Source: Tetrahymena thermophila SB210 (taxonomy: Eukaryota > Ciliophora > Oligohymenophorea > Hymenostomatida > Tetrahymenidae). From it: 64,000 nucleotides of DNA. The stretch is taken from contig NW_002476544.1 in assembly GCF_000189635.1 (NCBI RefSeq), forward strand, positions 62,001 to 126,000, given 5' to 3'. The stretch's first letter is position 1. Each line of letters begins with the position of its first letter. Position numbers and translations under genes: made by a program. The notes beneath the pieces were generated by a model, which made no database searches, was not told where the DNA came from, and saw nothing but the letters and a program-made list of their open reading frames with translations. Shown here in pieces: positions 1 to 12,440 of the stretch.

Positions 1-682
1 TTAATTTTTATATTTTCTAAAACTAAGAAAATACATTAAAAATAAAATTTTCTTTAAAAACTAAAATTATTTAACATATTTTAACCTAAAATTTGTGTTT
101 GTTACACTTTAAATTATTATTCCTAGGTTAATTCATTGATAGTTAAAAAAATTTTTTAATTTCTGATCAAATCAAATCAAATAAATTTATTCACCAAAAA
201 ATTCAATAATTAAACTATTCTCTCATTATTGTTAGTTAATATTTTTATATCTGTAAATTCAGAATTGGTTTACGCTGATAATTTTTTTTGTTTGTTTATT
301 TCTAAAGTTTTTTCAGTAAAAAACATTATTTTACTATATTTTGAATAAAGAAAATTAATCTAATAAATTAATTTTTTTATTAATTTTTATAAAATTTTAA
401 AAAACAAATTAAAATTAAATTTATTAATTTTACTAATTTAAACATTATTAATAATAAAATTGTTTGATTACAAGTAAAAACATAAAATTATTTTATTCTA
501 AAATAATATAATTTTATATATTATTGAATTAGTAAGTAAGTAATTTGGTAGTTAGCATTTTTGTTTGTTTGATTGATTGCTTAAAATGATTATATATTAA
601 ACAATTTATTTTATGTAGTTTTTATTTTGCATAATACAATTAATTTTATTGATTTTTGATCGAATTTTTGCATATATTTTAA
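1..682. other. Intergenic A/T-rich DNA
   Basis: No reading frame with protein-like composition was seen on either strand under code 6. It is short A and T runs and dinucleotide-rich DNA, and it forms the 3' flank of the minus-strand gene ending at 683. Confidence 0.7.
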
Positions 683-3600
683 TCAAAAAATGCCAAATTT
701 ATTTGTTTAGAAATATTTTTTTATGATAACACTCTCTAGAAGGATGTCAACATGAAAGAGTGTTAAAGAAGATTTTGTTTGTATTAAGTCTTAGTTTATT
801 GCTGAGAATAGCTTATTCCAACCTATAAAAATAGCTAAACACACAAAAATTAGCTAATACCAAAATAGGAAGTAGATAGTATTTGCAATAGAATCAGTAT
901 ATTCAGCTGTAACATAATAATAATAAATATTTAAAGCTACAGCCCCATTTTCTATTGCAATGACTAAGTCATTTAGCTCAGTCAAAATATTTTACATTTG
1001 TTATAGCTTTTATATTTACTATTGTATATTTTGGAACTCTACAGGTGTGTATTCTGTGTATTGCATATAAATCTATGTAAAAACATCTATTTAGTCAACT
1101 GCATAATTATAGCTTTATATCATTCCCTTTGTCAAAATACCTTCAGCTAAGGTTTCACATTAAACTCCAGTTTAATTAGCCCTAAAATATGTTGGGTAGT
1201 TTATCATAACTTGACATATATCATCATTTACTATTTTATTGTAGAGATCATTGTATAAGACTTGGTTATATCTTGTAAATTAGGGTGGATATTATAAATA
1301 AGTTTAATAACTCTTCATTTTTTAATAGGTTGCCAATTCATTTTGCATATAATCAAAATACTATGTTTTAGTTGGATTTTAGTTGTTAAAAATGGCTTAG
1401 ATGTTATAGAATTAAGGGGTTATTATTTGTTATATTGCCACTATTAACTCGATTACTGCTTTCTTTGAGTCCAATAGCCACTGCTACTCTCTAACATACG
1501 TGCTCACTAATACCAAGTTTAATATAGGCTGAAAAACGAATGCTGCTATGAAAATCAAGCCAATTAAAACATGGATGAATTTTATCTTAGGAAGGCTATC
1601 AAATTAAGCTATTGAGCGTTTACGCTTTTATGAAAAATTCTAAATTTAATAAAACTTCCTAATTTCTTCTTCTTACTCAAGCTATTCATTTGAGAAAATA
1701 TTGCTACCTACTGATGAAATATTGCGACCTCCATTTAGCTTGTTTTATTTTTTTATAATCTTTTTTTAGATAAATTCCACAAATTCATTTATTTTTTATA
1801 TTTAGAGCTCAAGTAAATCAGGTCTTATTGACCCCATTAAAGAGAGAATTTATTCTTTTTGCTTTACAGATAAATATTTAATAACAAAGAAAACTATTAC
1901 AAGTAATCCAGCCATAGAAATTACTATTGAGAACTAAATCCAGTAGTTCTAAGTAGTGCCATTCAAAAAGCTGCTTATATTTGATTCAATGTATGACTAA
2001 AAAGAAGTTTATTTTTACTTTAATTCTGGAAGATTTTCCCATTCAAAATATTCGATTGAAGGTGTGTTTTAAACTAAAAACCAATTAGTATAGTAGTAAT
2101 AGTCTTTCAATAAATCTATTTATTGTTTTGTCTGAATGCTGTAAATATTTGTTGAGTTATTTATTTATGTCATCACTTTTACATCTGATATCTGCTTTTC
2201 AAGGTAGGAAATCGAATCTCTATTTGAGTAAGTCAATACTAAAGCAACATAGTCTCCTTGTAAGTCACTAATACCTGAAACAGCTTTTTTGTAAGCAGCA
2301 TTAGATTAAATATTCTTCAAATTGGTATCCATTAAAGGGAAGTAGTTTTAAACCAAATTTTGGAAACATACTTATCTCGCCACATCAAGAGTGTTATACA
2401 AAAGTTCTATAGGCTTGGTGATTGTTTTGAATGAAGGCGAAAATAGATCAATACCATTTTAGTTATTCAAATACCCCAGAACAGTTATTCCAATAAATAT
2501 TCCAAATGAAGCAAATCCGATGAAAAAGTATGCCATTAAGTTTTTCAACCCAACTTTTGATTTTATTTTTTTTATAATTAAATTCTTTTCATTTGAGCTA
2601 CGACTTTCCCCTGAGAGAGAAACACTATTATTTGAAGCATCTATTTAAAGGTTAGCCAAGAATTAGTTTTTTTACTTATTTTTTCTAGTTTATGATTTCT
2701 TGACTACTTTATCTTTTGCTTCTTAATCTATGCTCTAGCTCTAAGGAGCTGATAATTATTGCATAAAGAGCTACTGTCTTTATATCTGCCATTAATTTTT
2801 TTATCTTTACTAAAAATCTTCTTTCATTTAGCTTATTGGAGAAACTTCGTTTTACTTTTCTTTGATTGCTTCAAGATAACTTTATTCTTGGTAATAATAT
2901 CCAATTTACTCCAAATCTTACTTTGTTTGCGTAAGATTCATTAATTACTCATATGACTTATCGAAACGGACAGAGTTCTAAGGCTAATTCTCATTTCTTT
3001 GAGTTTCTTCAAATTTTTAGAAAGATAATTATGAAATATTTGCAATTTTTAAATCTGATTAGCTTTAGTTTTTCAAAGTTAGTGAGTTTTGGTTTTTGTT
3101 AGCTTCGAAATTAGTAGATAGACTTGAGCAATTTTGTTAAATTTAAGTATTTTCTTTTTATTTGTTTTATTCATACATTAACTTATCGCCAAAAATGATA
3201 GATTATTATTAATATTGCTATGACATTTGAATGGCATTTTATATCTCTTTTATTTCTTTCTTTACTTGCATTCCATTGAACAGGTTTAGCTATCCTATTA
3301 TGTCTTATTTCAAAAATGGAGAGGGTGATGATGTCACTTTAGTGTCTTGAATAGATTCATAGTCACTTTTATTTTCAAACTATTAAAAATAAGTTTTAGA
3401 ACTATTTTTATCTTTAAAGGCATTGTTTATATTTTGAATTTCCCTTTAAATTTCAGAAATGCTATTGATTTCTTGAATATCCTTAATTTTGATATACTTA
3501 AATAAAAATTATCCATTGCTTTCTTTTTAAATATTAAGTTGAAATTTTATTTAAAATGCTGCTAGAAAATCCCATTAATTCTATGCTTTATTTAGCTGCT

Positions 3601-6600
3601 AAATAGTAAAATTTTCAATAGAAATTTAATTCTTTTCATGGAATAAGCCCTTGTGTCTTGGAATTATCAAAAGAGTGGAGTAATACTTATCATTATTTTC
3701 ATATTCCTTGGAATCAATCATACTCACTAAAGGTATTAATTCAGTAATTGAAAACTATCTAAAAGCGTCTAAATTATTATAATAAAATTTGTAGGAATAG
3801 TAAAGTATATTTCTAGTAATTCAAATTAATTGTCATCACTCAATTTTAAATAAATAATATTTTTAAATATTACAAAAATATTTGATTATAATAAAAAAAT
3901 AAATAAATAATTAAATATTTACCATATGATAGCTTTATATGTAAGTTGCTTGATATTATTGAAAACAAGTTCTAGCTTACTGCTTGAATTCCTCCTTGCA
4001 TGGAAAGCAGAATGTAATTGTTCTATTTATTGATTCTATTTAGTAAGTAACAAATGCCAACTTCATCTCCATATTTTTGTAATTTGCTTGTAATCTTTAA
4101 AGGAAATATAAAACCTTTGTCATCCAAACCAAAGTTAAATCTATTTTCTAATTTAAAAAAAAAATTTGTATTTTTAAAATTTAGATTTTGTTATTTTGAA
4201 CTTACAATTTTTATAATTTAGTTAATAAAATTTGTGGTTGATTTTAACTTTTAATTGTTATTAAAACTAAATTTTAAATTTTTTGATTCTGATTAAGTCT
4301 TATTGATGATTGAAGATTTAAAAAAGATCATGAAACATTGATTAATTTGAAAAAAAAAATGAAGTTTTACTTGTATTTAAGAATTTGCTTTCTATTTGGC
4401 TGGTTGAATTTAGACTGAAGGCATTAAGGATAGTGTTTATTTCAGTGGGGATGAATTCGCACAGATTCCTGCCTTTAACATTCATAATAACTTAGGTTGT
4501 GCTATCAGATGAAAAAAGTTAGTAAAACTAATCAGTAGCTAGATGAATGCAACATTTACCCTAAATAAAAGAACAAAAGAGCACACATTAGTTTTCTGAG
4601 ATTCCAACTGTTTTTCTTTTAAAATATGTATTTTCTTCTTCACTTTCTCTATAGTTTTTGAATGATTCATCGGGTAATTGAAATTATGATTAAAAATGAT
4701 TAATTTAATGTTGGTATTTCTCTTGACAATATATTTCATAGAAAATAGAACATAAATCTTTAACTTGGGAGCTGTTTGTTGAGTTTCTCTTTAAATTATT
4801 TAAAATTTGGATGACTTTCTTCTATTCTTTACAAAGTAACTGAGCTTTTTCTTTAATTAGACTTAAATTAACTTAGTTCTAGCAAAGATAATTATAAAAT
4901 AATCCGGTCTTTTTCATTAATCCAATTATTTTAATTTAAACATTTCTATTTTCCCTCTCATGATATATTATTTGCATCATGTTCATATTTTAGTTTTTGC
5001 ATTACAAGTTGAGCAGCTAATCGCTATAAACACTTCGCATTAAGCTTTAAATTTCATCGAGAGTAATAACATCTGCGACTGTAATCTCTTGATTGCTTAA
5101 TTTAGTTTTGATATATTCTAAGTTGCAATAAGACTTGATTGGGTTCTTGAACATTTCTATCACAAAGTATTAGTAGCTAAAGAGAAGACTTGTGTCGATT
5201 CTACGATTATTTCGAGCAATAAAATTTGTGAATGAATTATCTATAAAATCTAAGATAAAGTTTTTTCTCTACTGTTCATCAATAAACTATTACTATCTAG
5301 AATATTAGATTTCCTTTTTATTTATTATTAATATTGAGTTAAGCTTACTGATTAAAAAATATTGCTCAATTAATATTAAAAATAATTAAAACTTGTTTAC
5401 ATTAAAATACTTGTTGCAAAAGCAAGGGAAGGATGAATTAACCTAACACTTCTCTATGTGATTTATATATATCTATTCGAATATCATTCCAGTTTAGTCT
5501 AAGGCGTAGTTTTCTTAAATTTAATTTATTTTTTCAACTAAAAACATATTACATGAAATAAGCTCATATGCACTAATTGCTTTTTAAGGATCACTAATTT
5601 TCAGTAAACATTGCAAAATTTTTTAGCTTCTTTATTTAAAAATTGTTATACCAATTTTAAAAGAAAGACCAATCCCTATAATTGCTCCTAAAAATGAAGC
5701 CTCTTCTTATTAGTTAACCAAATAGATTAATGAAATAACTAAAATAATTGTTTGATTTATAATATTTACAAGTTCAATTTACTATTTTTAGAATTCACTT
5801 CTAAAAACTAAAAATGCAATTTTAAAAATTTATTTAAAAGCGACAAATAAGCAAAGTATTCTGCTTGAAGAAATTCTATATATTATGATCATAATTAGCG
5901 TAAGTATGAAATTTATTTATCCTAAAAATTAAATATTCTTTTATGAATAATTGTTAGATAGAAAACTGTACCCGATGCTTTTTCTTTCTATCAAGTATCC
6001 TAAATATATTGATAAATATTTTTTGTATTAATAATTGTGTGGTAAAAAAATTTCTTGTTTTAAGAAATTAAAAGTGAATATTTAATAAAAGTATCAATCC
6101 AATAAATAATATATTAATTGTTACCTATAAAAGGAGTAAATGCTAAATTGAAATAAGATAGACCTTTCATAAAAGAAGCGCCAGTATTTCCAAAAGCGAA
6201 ATTCATAGATACATACCAACAAGGTATTAATAAAATATATTGAAATAAAGAGTTAATTAACTATTGTACTTTAAAAAAAGAGTTCCACTACTTTCTCCTT
6301 GCTATAAAAAAAGCAGCCTTTATAACAGAAAGAGCACAAACAATCAATTTAATTACAATGAAGATAAAATTGGTTATTATTATTATTTACTAATAAGTTA
6401 TATTTGAATTTAGTCTAGATATTCTAACTAAGTCTATGAATCTATTTTATTGAGTGTGATTTTCATTGTTGAACCTTAAATCTATCAAAAATGAAAGCTC
6501 AACTATCGATAGAGTTATTATGAAAACAATAAATAATAATTAATATGGCACACAGGAAGAAAAGCCGTATTTGAGTGATTGAACTATAACATTAATTAAA

Positions 6601-6686
6601 TAGCCTTTACTTTTCTTGCCAAAATTAATTTTTTTCGAGAATGGGCTGACCTCACCTTAAAAAACCAGTTCTTTATGATTATCCAT
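683..6686 (-). CDS. Large multi-pass membrane protein with PAS-like core
   Basis: The start ATG (6684-6686) opens MDNHKELVFQGEVSPFSKK; residues about 49-68 form a first membrane helix. More hydrophobic segments follow near 6150-6360 (IKLIVCALSVIKAAFFIARR) and 5640-5880. A cysteine-containing segment (PCFCNKYF) lies near 5400-5430. Near 4000-4150 the protein reads GFIFPLKITSKLQKYGDEVG, then NYILLSMQGGIQAVSQNLF, resembling a PAS fold as seen in ciliate PAS/S-box membrane proteins. A charged linker leads to a helix near 2470-2545 (MAYFFIGFASFGIFIGI), then a second outside loop and a last helix near 850-900 (TIYFLFWYQLIFVCLAIFIG). The protein ends KKYFQTNKFGIF at TGA (683-685). There are several introns (one donor near 3931); not all borders were placed. 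No kinase or cyclase domain was seen. I infer a membrane sensor; the ligand is unknown. Confidence 0.72.
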
Positions 6687-9600
6687 GCTTTACTTTTATT
6701 TTTTGATTTCTTATTTATATTTATTTTATGTTTACTCTAATTTTTTATCGCAAATATAATCAAGCAATTTAATTAGCTTCAAATAAAAGGTTATTAAAAA
6801 TTGATTTATAAATTAGTTAAAGCTGGTGATTTACTAGTAAAAAACAAATTGTTTTTCTTATAAAAGATAAACGACTAATCAAGCTAAAATTGCTATTTTA
6901 ATTCTGAGGACGAACAGTATTTTATCTTACATGTTTTACTTTAAAAAAGTATAAGGGAATGTTGTTGCTTTTAAATTCTATTCTTAATATAAACCATAAT
7001 CTCTTTATAATGAATAATTTCTATTCTCTTATTAATAAAATTTGTAAGCGAAAACAAATAATATTGAAAGAATAAATTACATACATCATTTCATAATAAG
7101 TTGAATATTTTCTCAAAGATTTTCTTCTTTAAAGAAATTAAAAAGACTAAACAAATAAATAAATCCAAATTTCTCTAATTGAAAAATTGAAATTTAAAAA
7201 ATCCTCTTTAAAAAGCTTAAAATAAAAAAAAATGTATTTCATAAATAATTTTGTTAAATAAATTCATTTTGAATATTTAAAAATTAGTTTTTTTTTTTTA
7301 AAAAAAAACAATAGTAAATACCTAAAAGTAACTTGCTTATATTAAGGTTAATAATTGATTTTTGTATATTAAATGATAAAATTTAAGGATTTAAATGAAT
7401 TAATAATATTATCTGTCTTCTTTTTGCTTATTTTAAGCATTTTTTACAATAATTTAATAGTTAATTAATACTATGCAAAAAATAGGAAAAAAAATTGAGT
7501 TATTTATTATGTAATAAAATTTGAATAAATGAAACCTTCTATTTAATTACAGGAGATAAATTTATTTACTTTTATCATGAACTCCTTACTAATTAATATC
7601 CACTTATAACTATTCTGAAAATTTAACTCAAAGAAAATAACCAATTCAAGAGCTCAAAGATTCAAGAATGTATGATTTTAATTAATAATGAAATACAGTA
7701 TTTTATTTTATTTTAATCAGTTTAGTGATGTATATTTTAAATGCTTGTAAACCAAATATAAAAATTTACAACATGTTTCATCAACTTTATCATTTTTTTC
7801 ATAAAAATACTTTCGTATAAGGTTAACTTATATTTTAATATTTACCTCTAACAACTATATGAATCCGTAAAACGCATGTATCAATCAATATACATCATCG
7901 TTTGAATTAATTAAATAAAATTAAATAGACAAAGATGTCATCAATTTATTTATTTACTAATTATTATGGTAATCATCGTAATATTTTTATATCTATATGC
8001 ATCATTGTTTGAATTAATTATATAAATTTAGATAGAAAAAGATATTGTATATTTATTTACTAATTAAGACAAAGAACTATGTTATTTGATTAAACCAATG
8101 ATGACTTATTATCTCAAATTAATATGTAAGTAAAAAACTATATTTTTATAATTTCATTTAGAAATCAGTAAGCTAAAAATATGCTTTATTCTATTTTCAA
8201 TTTAACTTATTAAATTATTCTTAATGTTAGTTATATTTACTTTACCAAATATTAACACATAAATCACTCATTACATGGATATTAGAATTTAACAAAATTA
8301 AAAACCTAAAAATGATATTGCAAATGAAATATTGATTGATTGAAAAAAGCTTTTTTTAAATTAAAATTTATAAAAAAAAAAATATTTTTAGTAAAAAGCC
8401 TTTTTAAATCTAATTAGTTAAATTGTTTGTTAATTTTTCATAATCTGATTCATTTTATCAATTTTATATTCAAACCCAAATATCACTATTTTATAAAAAG
8501 ATTTATATAAGGTAAATACTCATGTATTAAGGTTGAATACGAACCTGACAAAAAAATTAAAATTTATTCTAATCAAAAATTTAAATAAAAAATAAGAAAA
8601 AGATTTATCCAAAAATCCTAAACTTACTAATTATATAAATACTTATTTTATTAAATTTAAAAACATTTAAATCTGATTAACATAGAACAAAAATATCTTC
8701 ATAATATTGATATTTATTTTATTAAAATCTAGTAAAATAATTAACTAATATCCAATTCGTAAATTAAAAAATTTTTGTTAATTAATTGTTAATAAATAGA
8801 TAGATTTGAGCTAAAAATCATTGAGTATTTAAAATACATAACAATAATTATGATTAAATTATTATCATTATTTTTTGTTTTAAAATTGAAACATGTTTAA
8901 AATTTAAATTATTTTTTATACCTTTAATTGAAGTTTTCAAAATAAAATCTGCTGATAATAATTTTTAAGATTTTAATATAGTGTTTTTTTAATGAAAGCT
9001 AAGTAAAGTTTATTTTATAATCATAATTATTATTTATTGGATTAGTCCTTAAAAATAAAGTAATAGAAAAATATTTTTAAGAGTTATTAAAAATATTTAA
9101 GCTTGCTACTTTTTTTTTTACATTTTTAGATTTCTATAATTTTAGAGTACTGTTTGTTTAATTGGTTGAAAGATAAAAAGCAGGTACTTAAAGCAATATA
9201 AAAATAAAGAAATTGAAAAAAAACGAATAAGAGAGGCATAATTTGTAAGAAGAATTTATGAGAAAGAAAAAATTACAAATATATATATAAGTCTAATTAT
9301 AAACTTTACTAAAATTTTTTCTATAAAAAACAGGTTGCTCTTTTTGGAAAATATAATTTTTAAGTAAATTAAAAGTTTTAAAATAATTTGCAAAAAAATT
9401 AATTATGAATTTTTCTATTTTAAATTTCCGTCTAATGCTTATTAACAAATTTTTTAAATTAGACTTAATCGCAGCAAATAAATTTAATTTTTATTTAGTT
9501 AAGCACTTTATCTATCTCAAAAAATTTTAGGCGTCCATCTAATTTTTCTATTTTATGAATTTGATAACTAAAAAAATACTTTCATTTAATTACTTTTTAT

Positions 9601-10018
9601 TGCCATTTTAAATAGGTGAATAAACTAACGCCTTTATATTTTTTTATTAGCTTATTTTAATTTGTCTCTCTCGAAAAATTTAATAAAAAATCATTAATTT
9701 TTTTAAGAAACATAAAAATAAATTTTTGAATTTTGTTCGATTATATGTTGTAATTGCTGGAATAATATGATAAATTTCCTCTTTCGTTTGGTATTTAGTA
9801 GAAATTTGACGTAATTATAATAATTGTTTTAGAATCAAACGAAGCAATCATATCCACCTTTTATAGTCAGCTTTCAATTTTTGTTGTAATTTGAAAGGCG
9901 GCTATATAAACATAAAAATATTTAAGTAACTTTCATAAATAATTTCATCAAAACTAAACAACAAAAAATCAAACTTAACTTAATTGTAGAATATAAATAA
10001 TTATTAAGTCAAAGCATT
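6687..10018. other. 3.3 kb intergenic region between divergent genes
   Basis: This very A/T-rich stretch separates the minus-strand membrane protein gene from the plus-strand carrier gene, so it should hold both promoters. I saw no coding stretch. It contains an imperfect direct repeat (7891-8063, listed separately) and many short A/T tracts. Confidence 0.6.
7891..8063. repeat. Imperfect direct repeat, two copies about 107 bp apart
   Basis: Copy 1 (from 7891) starts tacatcatcgtttgaatta; copy 2 (from 7998) starts tgcatcattgtttgaatta. The resemblance runs for about 65 bases, through a shared 'ttaaatagac/ttagatagaa aaagat' part to 'atttatttactaatta'. Two diverged copies suggest an old local duplication. 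No function can be read from it. Confidence 0.5.
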
Positions 10019-10969
10019 ATGCAATCTTCTCAAATATAAAGTGGAATGATATTTTAAAATGCTTGGGAGAAAATAAAGCCCTTCTTTATTGGTGGGTTTG
10101 CTGGATGTCCTGCAACTATAATTGTTCAGCCTATTGATACCATAAAAGTAAGAATTTAGATTATAAACGAGCAAATTGCATTGGGAAAAGCAAATGGATT
10201 GACAACAAATCCAATAACTATCTCAAAACATGTAATTGTTAATGATGGATTCAGAGGATTGTTCAAAGGCATGGATGCTGCATTACTCCGTTAATTAACT
10301 TATGGCTCAACTCGTCTTGGATTGTTCCGCTTGTTGTCTGATACACATACTGAAAGAAATAATAGATATCCTACAATGTTTGAAAAAATAATGTATTCTT
10401 CGTTTGCAGGATATGTAGCATGTATAGTTGGAAATCCAGCTGATATTTCTGTAGTAAGATTTTAGTAGGATTCCTTGCTGCCTGCTCACAAAAGAAGAAA
10501 TTACAAAAATGTTATGGATGCTATGGTTAGAATGGTTAAGGAAGAAGGCTTTTTCACATTGTGGAGAGGTTCAATCCCAACTATTGTTAGAGCAGTCTTT
10601 ATAAATGTTAGCATGCTTACTACATATGATGAAGTCAAAGAGAGAATAAATGCTTATACAGGAACAAAAGATCTCTTTACTACATCTTGCATAGCCTCTT
10701 TCAGTGCCTGCTTAGTTTCTTCAGTTGTTTCTCTACCCTTTGATAACATTAAAACTAAGCTCTAAGGAATGAAGGCAAATCGCCATGGAGTGTTTCCATA
10801 CAATAATATAGGTGACTGTATGGTGAAATCAATTAAATCAGAAGGATTTTTCGGATTATGGGTTGGTATGCCAACTTTTCTGTGCAGGATGTTTCCACAC
10901 TCAATAGTAACGTTGCTCTTTTAAGATTATTTATATAAGTGCTTTTCAAAAAACACAATGAAAAACTGA
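10019..10969 (+). CDS. SLC25A11: Mitochondrial carrier, 2-oxoglutarate/malate type
   Basis: This single-exon gene codes 316 residues, the usual length of a mitochondrial carrier (three repeats of about 100 residues, six helices, inner membrane). The three signature motifs are visible: PIDTIK (38-43), PADISVVR (140-147) and PFDNIK (240-245). The middle part (LPAHKRRNYKNV, then REEG-like KEEGFFTLWRGSIPT) and the end (YEGF-like SEGFFGLWVGMPTF, then FPHSIVTLLFQDYLYK) match the oxoglutarate/malate carrier subfamily better than the ADP/ATP or phosphate carriers. Family members exchange 2-oxoglutarate for malate, for example in the malate-aspartate shuttle. The exact substrate is inferred, not shown. 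In-frame TAA/TAG at residues such as 7, 13 and 149-150 read as Gln. No N-terminal targeting extension is seen, as is normal for the family. Confidence 0.93.
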
Positions 10970-12440
10970 GTTTATACTCGTTTAATAAAAACTAATTAAT
11001 TTATTATAAAAAAGTTAATATTTATTGCTCTAAATTGTATATTTTATAATTATAACATTAAAAAATAAATAATATATTTTGTTTAGTTTTTCAATTTTAA
11101 GTATTTTCCCTTTTTTATTATCCAAAATCTTTAGTCAATCATAATAATTTTTACCAATTTTTAATGAATATAAATGAGTTTTATTTAAAGCTTAAAAAAA
11201 AAAGATTATTGTGTAATAAAAGAAATAATCAAGTTAGATAGATAAAAAGATAAATAGATAGTAATAGATTAGTAGTGTAATCAAATATTTAATGTATAGT
11301 TAATATTAATCACTTATTGGTAATTATTTTTTATCTGTCTTTTATAAGATTCTTGTTTTTATAAAAATGGATATTATAAAGAAGTAAAAAATTAATCTGT
11401 TTATTATTTTGTGAGTGTATTTTTATTAAAATAAAAAGCAGATTTATAAATTATGTTAAAAATAAAGTAATTGATTTTCTTAATATAAATATTGACTTTT
11501 AACATTCATTTTTCTTTTATTTGATCAGAATTACCATTTTATAATTAAAAGGAAAAAAATTAAAAAAAATAAAGTAGTAAAATAAAACAAAAGTTTAAGT
11601 GTCTGTTAATTTAAAAAATCAAAAGATAAGATAATTTTTTTTAATTCATATTTAATTAATTCATTAAATTTCTTGAAAAAATAAAAGTAAAATCTCAAAT
11701 TATAATTTAAAATTGAGTATTTATTTAAGTATTTTAGGAATGATCATTTTATTTTTATTGATAAATAGATAGTTTGTATTAGATGTTTACAGATTTTATT
11801 ATTTTTGTTTAATTATTATTTGATTAGATCAATTTAAGCTTAAAATATCTTTATTAAATATACAGATGAGTAAACAAGATATTCATACAAATATTTTTCT
11901 TATTCAAAATAATTAATTAAAATAAAAAAAATAATTATTTTAAATACAAAAAATAAAATGATAAAGAATGAAAAATAATTTAATTTTAAATTTTAAAATA
12001 CTAAAAGTTATAAAAATTTTTTTCTTTGTTTAACTAAACTTTGTAGAAAGACCTTTTAAATAATAGGTAAAGCTTCAATTTAAAGTCTAAATAACTAAAT
12101 AATTATTCTATTTTAAAGTTCTTTCTCTGATGAAATAAAATCAATAAATTTAAATAATTATTTAAAAAATTATTTTTATTTCCTATTAAAGAAACTAATT
12201 TTTAATTTATCCATCAGGAATTAATTCAATAAAGAAATACTTTATTTAAACCAAAATTTATTTTAAAAATAAATAGAATACTTTCTTTACAAATTCAAAG
12301 AAAGTATTTTTTTTAAAATTAATTTGAAAAATTATTTAATAAATAAATTTATAAAATATGAAATAAATACATAAAATATTTGATTATTTATTTATTTTAA
12401 AAGGATTATTAGGGAGTAAAAAGTAAGGTAGGGAATTTAT
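10970..12440. other. Intergenic region between convergent genes
   Basis: A/T-rich DNA between the 3' ends of the carrier (plus) and the sphingosine-1-phosphate lyase (minus). It holds GATA/TAGA-like short repeats near 11230-11270 and many A and T runs. I saw no gene. Confidence 0.65.

Noticed and set aside
2759-2944. Plus-strand hydrophobic open frame
   Set aside because: Lies antisense inside the coding part of the minus-strand membrane protein gene; composition is the shadow of that gene.
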